Assembly: GCA_022821275.1 (NCBI GenBank)
Contig: JAJEDY010000026.1
Location: 1-40,062 of the forward strand
Origin: Candidatus Latescibacterota bacterium
GTDB taxonomy: Bacteria; Latescibacterota; UBA2968
Length of the DNA stretch: 40,062 nucleotides
Reading direction: 5' to 3'
Part shown: positions 17,183 to 24,964 of the stretch, in pieces
How positions within the stretch are numbered: the stretch's first letter is position 1
How the letters are laid out: each line of letters begins with the position of its first letter
Program-made: the position numbers and the translations under genes
The notes under the pieces: model-generated
The model's input: only the letters and a program-made list of their open reading frames with translations
What the model was told of the DNA's origin: nothing
Database searches by the model: none

Positions 17183-17460
17183 GATAGGGGGATTCGTGAC
17201 AAATCAGGAAAAGGGTTTACAACTATTTCAACAAAATAGCCGCCATAAGCGTAATCCAACTCCCGCACATAAGGGTGACAGTCCATTTTTGCCAGCTTCG
17301 CGCTTTCCCGCTGGCCTTCCTCATATCGGCTCACAAAAGCCCTCTGGCTTTCCTCATAGCGGTTCAAGCGGTCCTGGTTTTGCTCAATAAGCGTTTCCAA
17401 TCTGATAAGCCGTTCCGCGTGTTGGCTTTGCCGGTCTCTCAATTCTGTAGTTTCGTTCAT
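17110..17460 (-). CDS. small coiled-coil protein, unknown function
   Basis: A 116-residue ORF. Its first 60 residues are a strongly charged heptad-like coiled coil rich in Glu, Arg, Gln and Leu (LIRLETLIEQNQDRLNRYEE). ATG 17460 has a perfect AAAAGGAGACTC upstream and lies 17 bases after the stop of the minus-strand enolase-superfamily gene, so it looks like the last gene of that run. The C-terminal part loses coiled-coil character and overlaps the 3' end of the plus-strand gene by 73 bases, which suggests a frameshift or truncated end. No family recognised; such short proteins often have a C-terminal membrane anchor, absent here. Confidence 0.5.
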   Translation of the reverse strand: MNETTELRDRQSQHAERLIRLETLIEQNQDRLNRYEESQRAFVSRYEEGQRESAKLAKMDCHPYVRELDYAYGGYFVEIVVNPFPDLSRIPLSYPNHGFRGNRAYTYCLSYVSSSA

Positions 17461-17477
17461 GAGTCTCCTTTTATTTC

Positions 17478-18647
17478 TCAAATTTCGATCACGGTCTGCG
17501 CCTTGATTTGGTTCCAGTCAATTTTTCGCCCGAGTCCGGGCGTTTGGGGCACGTACATGTAGCCGTCTCTGACTTCGGTCGTTTCTTCGATCAATCCGGC
17601 AAAGGCCGCGGAGAGAGATCTGTCTGCGCCCGTGGGTGGCCAGGCCGAGACTTCCCACCAGTCGTCGTTTCGCACTGCGGCTACGACATGGGGATTTCCC
17701 CCGTGGCAGTTCAGCCCAAACATTTCCGCGAGGTTGGCCAATTTCATCTGTCCCGTGATGCCCAGTCCTGTTTGGCGCACGATGTCGATGGCGCCGATTG
17801 ACAGGTACGGCACGGCGAGGTAGGGGTTGCCCTGGATGGATTCCAATGCCATTACTGGCAGGTCGATTGCGTCTGATAGCCGCTTCAGGCCGTTGATGTC
17901 GAATTCCTGCAGGGGTTCTTCGATCCAGAGATAATTCAGTTCTTCGAGACGGCGTCCGACGACGATCGCATCTTCGACGGAGTATTGTTGTACGGGATCG
18001 TGCATGAGCACCATGTCGTCGCCGACGAGGTCCCGGATGTCTTTGGCGAGCGCGAGGTTGGTTTCCACGCCGAGCATGGAGTGGTCTTTGAAGCCTTTAT
18101 ATCCCTCGTCAACAGCCCGTTGGGCGGATTTCAGGGTGTCTTCGTAGGGGATGCCGGTTTCGGTGAGGTAGGCAGGGACGCGATTGCGAAATCCGCCGAG
18201 CAATTTGTGGACGGGTAATTGTGCGTGAAGGCCCGCCAGGTCCCACAGGAGGGAGTCGATGAGGGCGAGCGGGGCAGTGGATGCCATGTGGAAATATCGC
18301 CGCGCCATCCACATTTTGTGCCACATGTACTCCCGGTCCAGCGCGTCCGTGCCTGTGATTTCCGGTTCCCATTGGACTTTGAATGTGCGCGCTGCCCATT
18401 CGAGGTCTTCCTGTGCCCAGCCCATAGAAAAAATACCGCAGGTTTCCAGGTTTGCATCTGTGCGGATGCGAAGCAGGGTGAGGTAAGCAGGCCTTTTTGT
18501 GAGTTGAATTCCCTCGCCTTGAAAGAGTCGGTGACCAAATCGCACTTTGTGTGCGCCGGGATATTCCCGCATGGTGCGCAGTGGTCGCCATTCCGGGGTT
18601 ACGGGTTCGCTTTTGAGGATCAGAAAGTCAATCGCTTCAATTTTCAT
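17478..18647 (-). CDS. enolase-superfamily protein (mandelate racemase/muconate lactonizing type)
   Basis: A 389-residue TIM-barrel enzyme. Visible residues are the KxxK segment Lys184/Lys187 (YKGFKDHS), Asp217 (LMHDPVQQY), Glu243/Glu244 (LWIEEPL), Glu269 (MALES) and two histidines in CHGGNPH (315-320). The sixth-strand Asp usual in mandelate-racemase members is replaced in DIVRQTGLGITG, so the reaction may differ from classical acid-sugar dehydration. GGAGGATAACGCC precedes the ATG. It lies 12 bases downstream of the SagB-type gene on the minus strand, probably one operon. Confidence 0.85.
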   Translation of the reverse strand: MKIEAIDFLILKSEPVTPEWRPLRTMREYPGAHKVRFGHRLFQGEGIQLTKRPAYLTLLRIRTDANLETCGIFSMGWAQEDLEWAARTFKVQWEPEITGTDALDREYMWHKMWMARRYFHMASTAPLALIDSLLWDLAGLHAQLPVHKLLGGFRNRVPAYLTETGIPYEDTLKSAQRAVDEGYKGFKDHSMLGVETNLALAKDIRDLVGDDMVLMHDPVQQYSVEDAIVVGRRLEELNYLWIEEPLQEFDINGLKRLSDAIDLPVMALESIQGNPYLAVPYLSIGAIDIVRQTGLGITGQMKLANLAEMFGLNCHGGNPHVVAAVRNDDWWEVSAWPPTGADRSLSAAFAGLIEETTEVRDGYMYVPQTPGLGRKIDWNQIKAQTVIEI

Positions 18648-18659
18648 GGCGTTATCCTC

Positions 18660-19400
18660 CTATTTTCCTACTGAGCCAAAGTACACGGCAAAATGTTCGA
18701 CGCCGTCGAGTCTGAGTGCCCGGTTTAATTCGTCGTCATTGAATGCCGCACTGGTGCAGGCGCGGCAGTTTACAGCCATGGTGCCCAGGTACAGGTTCTG
18801 TCCGACATGGCCGGCATCGAGGTGGATGTAGCGATACCCCCGGTCGCCGTAGCGCCAGGTCATCCGCGCGGCTACTGCTGTCCATATGAATGTGGCGGCA
18901 CTTGTCTGGATCAGTTCGGGTTGCAAGGTGGTGTTGGCTATTCTGTCGTCTATTTCTTCTGATTGGTCGATTATTCCCAGTTTGTGTCCCATAGATAGGT
19001 ACCGGTATAACCCGCGATCCAGGCCTTCTACGTTGTTTACCACAATATAGGTTTCAAATGCGTGTCGCGCACCCGCCGATGGTACGGTGCGAAATGTTTC
19101 GCCCTGTTCAAATTCTTTCACGCCCTGCGTTGCCCAGAGTAAGTAGGTCAGTTCATTCAGTGTGATGGGGTCATCGAAGAATACGCGTTCGCTTTTGCGC
19201 TCGTCTATGGCCTGGCGCAGGTCGATTTGCGTTGTTTCGATGTGCGCGGGTTCGGGCAGGTCTATTGTTTCGCCCTGGTAATGCAATTCGGGCATGGGCG
19301 GTGGTTCTCTGCGCGCCTGCCCGGTTGGGCCTAAATTTTTGAACTGTGTGCGCCGCATAAATTCCGGTCCTGCTTGTGGACGTCGTTTGCGTTTTGCCAT
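18660..19400 (-). CDS. SagB/ThcOx-type nitroreductase-family dehydrogenase
   Basis: A 246-residue FMN-dependent oxidoreductase of the SagB family. Recognisable segments are the Arg-rich opening of the fold (DERKSERVFFDDPITLNELTYLLWATQG), the phosphate-binding VPSAGARHAFETYIV and YIHLDAGHVGQNLYLGTMAVN near the C-terminus. In RiPP clusters such enzymes oxidise azolines, but solitary SagB-like proteins are common and no precursor peptide or YcaO gene is present, so the substrate is unknown. Its ATG directly follows the TAA of the upstream exported beta-helix gene. The N-terminal 30 residues are basic and probably flexible. Confidence 0.85.
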   Translation of the reverse strand: MAKRKRRPQAGPEFMRRTQFKNLGPTGQARREPPPMPELHYQGETIDLPEPAHIETTQIDLRQAIDERKSERVFFDDPITLNELTYLLWATQGVKEFEQGETFRTVPSAGARHAFETYIVVNNVEGLDRGLYRYLSMGHKLGIIDQSEEIDDRIANTTLQPELIQTSAATFIWTAVAARMTWRYGDRGYRYIHLDAGHVGQNLYLGTMAVNCRACTSAAFNDDELNRALRLDGVEHFAVYFGSVGK

Positions 19401-20993
19401 TTAATTTTCCTCTCCGATTTGTGCGCCTATCGCTTTTAATGCTTCTATGCCCAGGCGGTCTTCGAGTTGTTTTAAGTACAGACTGCGCGGATCTACTTTT
19501 TTTCCGTGCGATTCCCAATATCCGTCTTTGCGTTTGTACCGGCCATCTCGTTTCTCGCCGATGCAGCCGATGGCGTAATTTTGCGATGTTGGGGGTTTTT
19601 GTAAGATATAACTCTCTGCTTCGCAATTCCACAATACTTTTTGCGCGCCCGCCCAGCCGTGGCCGGTGCCCGAGCTTTGCCGGTCCTGTACGTTGATGGC
19701 GTTGCCGTTTACGATTACGTTGTCAAATAGGGTGCATACAGACCAGCGGTGATGGGGGCCGGTGTCGGAGTGGGCGATGTCCGCTGTGCAATCTACGAAT
19801 GCGTTTGGTCCCGGTACGCGGGCGTGTAGTACATAATCGTGGCGACCCCGCCGGGTATAACACCGTTGTACGAGGGATAATTGCCCGTGGATGGGGAAGG
19901 AGTAACGCCGCGATCCGGTGATTTTTGATACGGGATCGAGGCATTGGCTATCCTGTACGGTCATCCATTTTGCCTGGTTGCCAATGGTTACACATGCATA
20001 TCCAAAGTGAACCGAGGTGATATCGCGCGCCCAGGCATTTTGTACCTGGGAGAATACGACGAAGTTCCAGGCGTGGTCTTCGTCGATGTATTCGTTTTCT
20101 CGCCGAGAATCCTTTTTTTCTTTATCAAATTCCGATACACCGCGGAGGTTCTCTATGCCGACCTGTTCAATGCGCCCGGGATATTCGTATTTGTAAATCG
20201 ACCCACCGCCGTATTCGCGTTCAATTGCATTGCCCATTGGCGCGTCGATTGTTATGCGATTGCCATTTATGGCGGTTATGGTGCGGTCAAAGTGAAAGTC
20301 GTAGGCGCCGGGTTTCCATTGCCGAACGTCGGGATGTCTCATTTCAATGCGGTCCATGCCTATGGTTGCGATCCACTTTGCCGTGCTGGGGCGATGTACG
20401 ATGATGTCATCGCCGACTGCAAAATTCGATGCGTCTGCGATGGCGAATGTTTTTGCGCCTACGGGAACATAATCATCTACAATTTCCTGTCGCGTGTTTT
20501 CTATTTCTCGCGGTCTGCGTCCCCGTCCTTTAAATTCGATTAAGGTGCGCTTTCCCGTTCCGGTTGCGATCAATACTGTGCCGTTTTCTTCTGCGCCCTG
20601 GCCGCGCAGTACGACGCCACTTGTCCGTATCTGCAGGGTTCCGCCAATTCGATATTTTCCGCGTTCGAGTAACAGGGTCCCGCGAAATCCATTGGCATCC
20701 GGTGTGCGCGCCGATACGTCGTCAATTGCCGCTTGTAATCGCGCTGTGTCGTCTCCTCCGGCCTGGGGTTGAACGGTTAGTACGACTGGTACATCTGGCA
20801 GAGCTACACCACCACCCATGTACCCGCAGTGCGAGAAGTCCGGGATGATATTGCCCTTTTCATCCGGCACATAGACCAGTCGTCCATCAGGTCCTGGATA
20901 TACCAGTTTGCTGTGGTTTCCTTCTGCCCACGCGGTTGTGGTGCAAGTGAGAAATACGCACAGTACGACGGTAAAGCTCAGTAGATCAATCAT
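19401..20993 (-). CDS. secreted right-handed beta-helix protein, pectate-lyase/GH28-like
   Basis: A 530-residue exported protein. The signal peptide is MIDLLSFTVVLCVFLTCTTTAWA, with probable cleavage before EGNH. The body has the N-terminal pectate-lyase-3 pattern (DDTARLQAAIDDVSA, GTLLLERGKYRIGGTLQIRTSGVVLRGQG), followed by repeating beta-helix rungs. It probably binds or cleaves an acidic polysaccharide in the periplasm or outside the cell. I cannot point to specific catalytic residues. ATG 20993 is preceded by AAAAGGAGATCCT; the longer upstream frame overlaps the neighbouring gene. It could feed uronates to the plus-strand sugar-acid cluster. Confidence 0.83.
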   Translation of the reverse strand: MIDLLSFTVVLCVFLTCTTTAWAEGNHSKLVYPGPDGRLVYVPDEKGNIIPDFSHCGYMGGGVALPDVPVVLTVQPQAGGDDTARLQAAIDDVSARTPDANGFRGTLLLERGKYRIGGTLQIRTSGVVLRGQGAEENGTVLIATGTGKRTLIEFKGRGRRPREIENTRQEIVDDYVPVGAKTFAIADASNFAVGDDIIVHRPSTAKWIATIGMDRIEMRHPDVRQWKPGAYDFHFDRTITAINGNRITIDAPMGNAIEREYGGGSIYKYEYPGRIEQVGIENLRGVSEFDKEKKDSRRENEYIDEDHAWNFVVFSQVQNAWARDITSVHFGYACVTIGNQAKWMTVQDSQCLDPVSKITGSRRYSFPIHGQLSLVQRCYTRRGRHDYVLHARVPGPNAFVDCTADIAHSDTGPHHRWSVCTLFDNVIVNGNAINVQDRQSSGTGHGWAGAQKVLWNCEAESYILQKPPTSQNYAIGCIGEKRDGRYKRKDGYWESHGKKVDPRSLYLKQLEDRLGIEALKAIGAQIGEEN

Positions 20994-21004
20994 AGGATCT
21001 CCTT

Positions 21005-21460
21005 TTACTCGATGTCCTCGTATCGCGGTAGTGTGTCTATGAAGCGATATGCGTTGTTTTTTCGATCGATCATACAGCAATAATGTTGCAGTCCATTTGT
21101 TGCGATGAGGTAGGTGGCCTGTACGACTGTATTGTATCGGCCGATCTGGTCAAAGACCTGTTGGGTGATTTTTACTTCGGGAGCTTTGCATTCTGCCATT
21201 AACAGTGCTTTTCCTTTTGCGTTATATACGAGTACATCGGCGCGGCACTGCATGCCTTGAAATACGAATCCGGTTTCGATTGCGGTGCGTCCCTGTGGAT
21301 AGCCGAGTCCTTCGATTAAGTACCGCACAAAATTCTGGCGCACCCATTCTTCGGGGGTTAATACCACGTATTTTTGACGGAGGGGGTCTAAGATCATGTC
21401 GCTTCCGTCGCGGTTTGCGATGTCAAATGTGGATGAGGTTGGAAAATTCAATTTTTGCAT
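21005..21460 (-). CDS. solo HsdR N-terminal-like (HSDR_N_2) domain protein
   Basis: A 151-residue protein resembling the stand-alone type I restriction R-subunit N-terminal domain. It has an EEWVRQNFVRYLI opening, then a PD-(D/E)XK core: Asp in RADVLVYNAKGKALLMAECKAPEVKIT, where ECK supplies Glu and Lys. C-terminal YNTVVQATYLIATNGLQHYCC fits the domain. Such short proteins are widespread in Bacteroidetes and some other phyla without other restriction subunits, and their role is unclear. Here it sits 7 bases after a LolE-like gene and 11 bases before an exported protein gene, so it is probably co-transcribed with housekeeping genes rather than a restriction system. Confidence 0.75.
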   Translation of the reverse strand: MQKLNFPTSSTFDIANRDGSDMILDPLRQKYVVLTPEEWVRQNFVRYLIEGLGYPQGRTAIETGFVFQGMQCRADVLVYNAKGKALLMAECKAPEVKITQQVFDQIGRYNTVVQATYLIATNGLQHYCCMIDRKNNAYRFIDTLPRYEDIE

Positions 21461-21467
21461 GGTGCGG

Positions 21468-22739
21468 TTATTCTCTCAATGCCACAACGGGCGCGAGTGA
21501 GGCGGCTTTGCGGGCGGGCAAGAGCGCGAATACAAAGCACAATCCCACAGATGCGAGGGAGATGTATGCAAAATCAATGGCGAGCATTTTTACGGGCAGT
21601 GCCTGGATGATGTAAATTTGACCGGGTAGTTTGATCCATTCAAATGTCTGCTGCGACCAGCACAGGAGATAGCCAATCGCGTTGCCAAAGATGACGCCTG
21701 TGAGGCCGACGCCGAGGCCCTTGAATGTGAAGATTTTGCCAATTGAACGCGGCGTTGCACCCATTGCTTTTAATATGCCGATGTCGCGCTGTCTGTCGCC
21801 TACTGTCATGGTTAAGATGCTGACGATGTTGAATCCGGCTACCATTACGATGAGACACAATACCAGGGAGCTAAACCATTTTTCCAGGCGGATGGATGCA
21901 TACAGGTTGCGGTGTGTGTCCATCCATGTTATGGCATCGAGTTCTGTTCCTGTGGGAAGGGTGGGTGCAATGCGATGTGCTTCAAATGGCTCGGCGAGCC
22001 GAATCTGGATGCCCGAGATCTGGTGGCGCCATCCCAGGTCGCGTTGTGCCGCTTCGAGCGATACAAAGGCGAGTGCGGAGTCGAGTTCGTCCAGTCCGGT
22101 GTGAAAGATGGCGGTTACTTTGTAGGGCCACAATTGTGGTTGTTGTCCCATTAAGACTTCTTTGGGCACCAGTCCCATCATGATTTCGGTGCCGACTACT
22201 GCGCCGAGCCGGTCTGCGAGTACGCGGCCAATGGCTGTGCCATATACTTTGGCGCGTCTGGTAGAGGGTGTGTTTTGATCGGGGTCGGGTGGTTGAATGT
22301 TCAGGTCGAGGTCACCTGCCCATAAGTATGCATTCAGGTCTGTGATTTTTGCCAATTGTGCGGCGTCTATTCCCCGCACGGCTACGCCAGCTTGTATCAT
22401 TTCGCCGCCGGGGGGACGCCGAAGCGCGAATCCCTCGGCCGCTATAAAAGGTGCTGCTGCGCGTACAGAGGCCTGTTTTTCCAATTTTTCGATTTGTTCT
22501 GCGTTGGGCGACATGGGCTGTGCATGGGGTTTTTGTACGATGATATGTGGGCTTACGCTCAACAGGCTGTCCCACAATAGTGCCGAAAATCCATTGAAAA
22601 CGGATAGGACAATTACGAGGGCGGCAACCCCAATGGTTACGCCTGCAATAGCAATGGCTGCGGTTAATGATATCTGACGCTGCCGGCGCATGGCGCGCAT
22701 AAATCGCCGCGCGATGAAGTATTCGCAGGTATTATTCAT
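21468..22739 (-). CDS. LolC/LolE-type lipoprotein-releasing permease (second copy)
   Basis: Inner-membrane permease of the MacB/FtsX superfamily, 423 residues. It has one N-terminal transmembrane helix (about 24-50, LTAAIAIAGVTIGVAALVIVL), a large periplasmic domain, and three C-terminal helices including the family block MVAGFNIVSILTMTVGDRQRDIGILKAMGA. With LolD ATPase such proteins extract lipoproteins from the inner membrane for transfer to LolA. No lolD is next door. ATG 22739 is chosen because an earlier in-frame start lies well inside the preceding gene; the overlap is then 8 bases. The tandem copy at 22732-23961 suggests LolC plus LolE subunits. Confidence 0.88.
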   Translation of the reverse strand: MNNTCEYFIARRFMRAMRRQRQISLTAAIAIAGVTIGVAALVIVLSVFNGFSALLWDSLLSVSPHIIVQKPHAQPMSPNAEQIEKLEKQASVRAAAPFIAAEGFALRRPPGGEMIQAGVAVRGIDAAQLAKITDLNAYLWAGDLDLNIQPPDPDQNTPSTRRAKVYGTAIGRVLADRLGAVVGTEIMMGLVPKEVLMGQQPQLWPYKVTAIFHTGLDELDSALAFVSLEAAQRDLGWRHQISGIQIRLAEPFEAHRIAPTLPTGTELDAITWMDTHRNLYASIRLEKWFSSLVLCLIVMVAGFNIVSILTMTVGDRQRDIGILKAMGATPRSIGKIFTFKGLGVGLTGVIFGNAIGYLLCWSQQTFEWIKLPGQIYIIQALPVKMLAIDFAYISLASVGLCFVFALLPARKAASLAPVVALRE

Positions 22740-23961
22740 ATCTAATCGCTTCCACGGGGTCCAGTGTTGCCGCGCGTTTTGCGGGCCAGCGGGCAAATAC
22801 GAGGCATAGCAATAATGCGAGTGCCGAGGTCATCACATAGTCAGATATGTTTATGGTTACGGGGAGGGCGTTGATAAAATAAACGTCGCCGGAAAGCGAT
22901 ATGGGTGCATAGACCTTTTGTATCCAGCACAGGCCCCCGCCCAGTATGTTGCCCAATAATACGCCGCTCGCTCCGATTATCAGTCCTTCTCGGGAAAAAA
23001 TTTGGGCGATGCTTTTGGGTGCTGCTCCCATTGCTTTTAAGATGCCAATTTCGCGTCTGCGCTCATTTACAGACATGGTTAGTATGCTGATGATGTTGAA
23101 TCCCGCGACTATTACGATTAAGCTCAAGACCACGAAGCTCGCCCATTTTTGCAACCAGATCCATGCGTATAGATTGCCCTGTGCATACATCCACGATGTG
23201 GGGAACAGGTCGGCATGCGTTGCTATCAGTGTCTCTCGCAATTCAACGCTGACGCGGTCGGCTTCAAATGCATTGACGAGGCGCACTTGAATGCCGGTTG
23301 CCAGGTCGCCCCATTGGAGGTCCCGTTGTGCAGCCGCGAGGGATATGTAGATTAGTGAGGCGTCAAATTCGTAAAATCCCGTTTCGAATATGCCGGTTAC
23401 TACGTATTGGCGCAGTGGGGGTATGTTGGTGAGGTCTTTGGGGGCGGCCAGCAGGCGTATTTTTGATCCTGTGGAGGTGCCCAATTTTTCGGCAAGGGTT
23501 TTGCCAATTGCGATCCCAAAGGTGTTGCCTTCAATGCGCGTCAAGTCCATTTTGCCGTCGGTTATATGATGGGTGATGTCGCTGCTTTTTACCATGCCAT
23601 TTACGCCTCGCACCAATACGCCCGATGTGACAGTGCCCACATCTTTGACTCTGCTCAATACATAACCTTCTGTTTCTATGACGGGATTGGCACCGACCAC
23701 TTCCGGGTGTTTTTCGAGCAATTGGACGATGGGGGCGTAATTTTCGATGCGTTCGCTGTACGGACGCCGCACGGTTATATGGGGATTTATGCCCACCTGT
23801 CGGTCAAAGATCATATCCGCATAGCCATTCATTACGGATAGGGTGATGACGAGTGCTCCAACGCCCAGTCCGACACCTATGATGGCAATGATTGTGGTTA
23901 ATCCCATGCGACGACCAACGCTGAAGAGGTGCCGTCTGATTATGATCCATTCATAGCCCAC
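22732..23961 (-). CDS. LolC/LolE-type lipoprotein-releasing permease (first copy)
   Basis: A 409-residue inner-membrane protein with the same layout as its downstream neighbour: N-terminal helix (TTIIAIIGVGLGVGALVITLS), periplasmic domain with FETGFYEFDASLIYISLAAAQ, then the family motif IVAGFNIISILTMSVNERRREIGILKAMGA and two further helices. It is one half of the probable LolCE heterodimer; which of the two is LolC and which LolE cannot be told from sequence alone. It is the first gene of a seven-gene minus-strand run with gaps of at most 17 bases. A terminator for the preceding gene stands only about 24 bases before its start. Confidence 0.88.
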   Translation of the reverse strand: MGYEWIIIRRHLFSVGRRMGLTTIIAIIGVGLGVGALVITLSVMNGYADMIFDRQVGINPHITVRRPYSERIENYAPIVQLLEKHPEVVGANPVIETEGYVLSRVKDVGTVTSGVLVRGVNGMVKSSDITHHITDGKMDLTRIEGNTFGIAIGKTLAEKLGTSTGSKIRLLAAPKDLTNIPPLRQYVVTGIFETGFYEFDASLIYISLAAAQRDLQWGDLATGIQVRLVNAFEADRVSVELRETLIATHADLFPTSWMYAQGNLYAWIWLQKWASFVVLSLIVIVAGFNIISILTMSVNERRREIGILKAMGAAPKSIAQIFSREGLIIGASGVLLGNILGGGLCWIQKVYAPISLSGDVYFINALPVTINISDYVMTSALALLLCLVFARWPAKRAATLDPVEAIRYE

Positions 23962-23984
23962 TTCTTTTCCCTCTGCCTTTATAC

Positions 23985-24028
23985 AAAAAATCCCGATTCA
24001 GAAACACATCGGTGTTTAGAATCAGGAT
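23985..24028 (-). terminator. Rho-independent terminator after the UVR-motif gene
   Basis: On the minus strand an interrupted long stem (ATCC, GATTC and AAACAC arms pairing with GTGTTT, GAATC and GGAT, loop ATCG; 23990-24028) is followed by six T residues (plus-strand A at 23985-23990). It lies 32 bases after the stop of the UVR-motif gene and just before the LolC/E-like start. Confidence 0.8.
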
Positions 24029-24060
24029 GTTTTTGTATTGTGGTGCCCGGTTCGTGGCTC

Positions 24061-24810
24061 TTACAAATTGTTTTTTTCCAGTGAACTGAGCCTGTCTCTC
24101 AACCGAGCGGCTTGTTCATATCGCTCTTCGGCAATGGCTTTTTGGAGTTTTTGTGCCAGTTTTTGTTGTAAGGTGATTGGACGGTCGCGTTCTATTTCTT
24201 CGGCCCATTCCGAGAGGGCTTCGATTTCTTCGTCTGCTTCAATGCCGGTATTTGCCACGCATGTTTGAATTTTGTCGATTCCGTTTTCAATGTGATCCAG
24301 AGCGCCGGAATAATCGCCTTTTTGCAGACAGACTTCGCCCCGCGCACGGGTGTGTACCATGAGTACATAAGGTCGATAGTGTTCAAATATTTCTCGGTCT
24401 TGTTCATTTTTGGCATAAGCCCGCACGAGATCCAGCAGTGCCAGATTGTGGGCGGTGTCGCGCGCGACTGCTTCAAAATCGCCCAATCGCATCAGGCAGA
24501 CATAGCGGTGATAAAATAACAATCCCTCTTGACTCAATTCGAGGCACGCTTTTCTGTTGAGATAAAAATTCTCATCTGTACCAGATTTCGTTTGTTCGAT
24601 TTCGAGTTGGTCTAAATAGTATTCGAGCAATGAAAAATAGCCGTGCGGACAGGTTCCGTCAGGCCGATCATGTAATTCCATTTGCATGATGCCCAGGTCG
24701 AGGCGTACTTGCAATTTTTCCCGTCCGTCCAGGCCTTGAATTTTGCGTACACAAATATCGGTGGGGTCAAAATCCCAGTTCGACAGATATGGGCTGAGGT
24801 CGCGTTTCAT
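24061..24810 (-). CDS. UVR-motif (UvrB/UvrC interaction) protein of unknown function
   Basis: A 249-residue cytosolic, mostly helical protein. Residues about 213-246 match the UVR motif (LAQKLQKAIAEERYEQAARLRDRLSSLE) used by UvrB and UvrC to bind each other. The central region (60-190) looks like TPR-type helices (AVARDTAHNLALLDLVRAYA, GDYSGALDHIENGIDKI). The N-terminal region contains IQGLDGREKLQVRLDLGIMQMEL and PDGTCPHG, a combination seen in uncharacterised proteins of environmental bacteria. No nuclease or helicase motif is present, so a direct repair role is not supported. It is divergently transcribed from rsgA and followed by its own terminator. Confidence 0.75.
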   Translation of the reverse strand: MKRDLSPYLSNWDFDPTDICVRKIQGLDGREKLQVRLDLGIMQMELHDRPDGTCPHGYFSLLEYYLDQLEIEQTKSGTDENFYLNRKACLELSQEGLLFYHRYVCLMRLGDFEAVARDTAHNLALLDLVRAYAKNEQDREIFEHYRPYVLMVHTRARGEVCLQKGDYSGALDHIENGIDKIQTCVANTGIEADEEIEALSEWAEEIERDRPITLQQKLAQKLQKAIAEERYEQAARLRDRLSSLEKNNL

Positions 24811-24846
24811 TATTTTTCCTTTTTTTTAGCTTGTAAATGTCGGGGA

Positions 24847-24875
24847 AATATGGAGAAAACCCCGTTAAATGTCAA
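24847..24875 (-). promoter_or_regulatory. promoter of the UVR-motif gene
   Basis: On the minus strand TTGACA (24875-24870) is followed by a 17-base spacer and CATATT (24852-24847), 36 bases before the ATG at 24810. The -35 is a perfect consensus and the -10 matches four of six. Confidence 0.55.
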
Positions 24876-24898
24876 CTTGTTTACAAAGACTACGGCGC

Positions 24899-24928
24899 TT
24901 GACAAGTACATCTGGCGGGTGTTATTTT
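24899..24928 (+). promoter_or_regulatory. promoter of rsgA
   Basis: A perfect TTGACA (24899-24904) is followed by an 18-base spacer and TATTTT (24923-24928), 36 bases before the rsgA ATG. It diverges from the promoter at 24847-24875. Confidence 0.5.
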
Positions 24929-24964
24929 GGGGTGTTTGTTACAGTGGAAAGGCTCTGAATAGAT

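Noticed and set aside
24061-24810. UVR-motif protein considered as UvrB or UvrC
   Set aside because: Only the short C-terminal interaction motif is shared; no helicase, GIY-YIG or RNase-H-like nuclease domain is present.
18660-24810. Minus-strand run considered as a RiPP biosynthesis cluster because of the SagB-type gene
   Set aside because: No YcaO, no precursor-like small ORF and no peptide-export gene are seen; the LolC/E permeases are of lipoprotein-release type.
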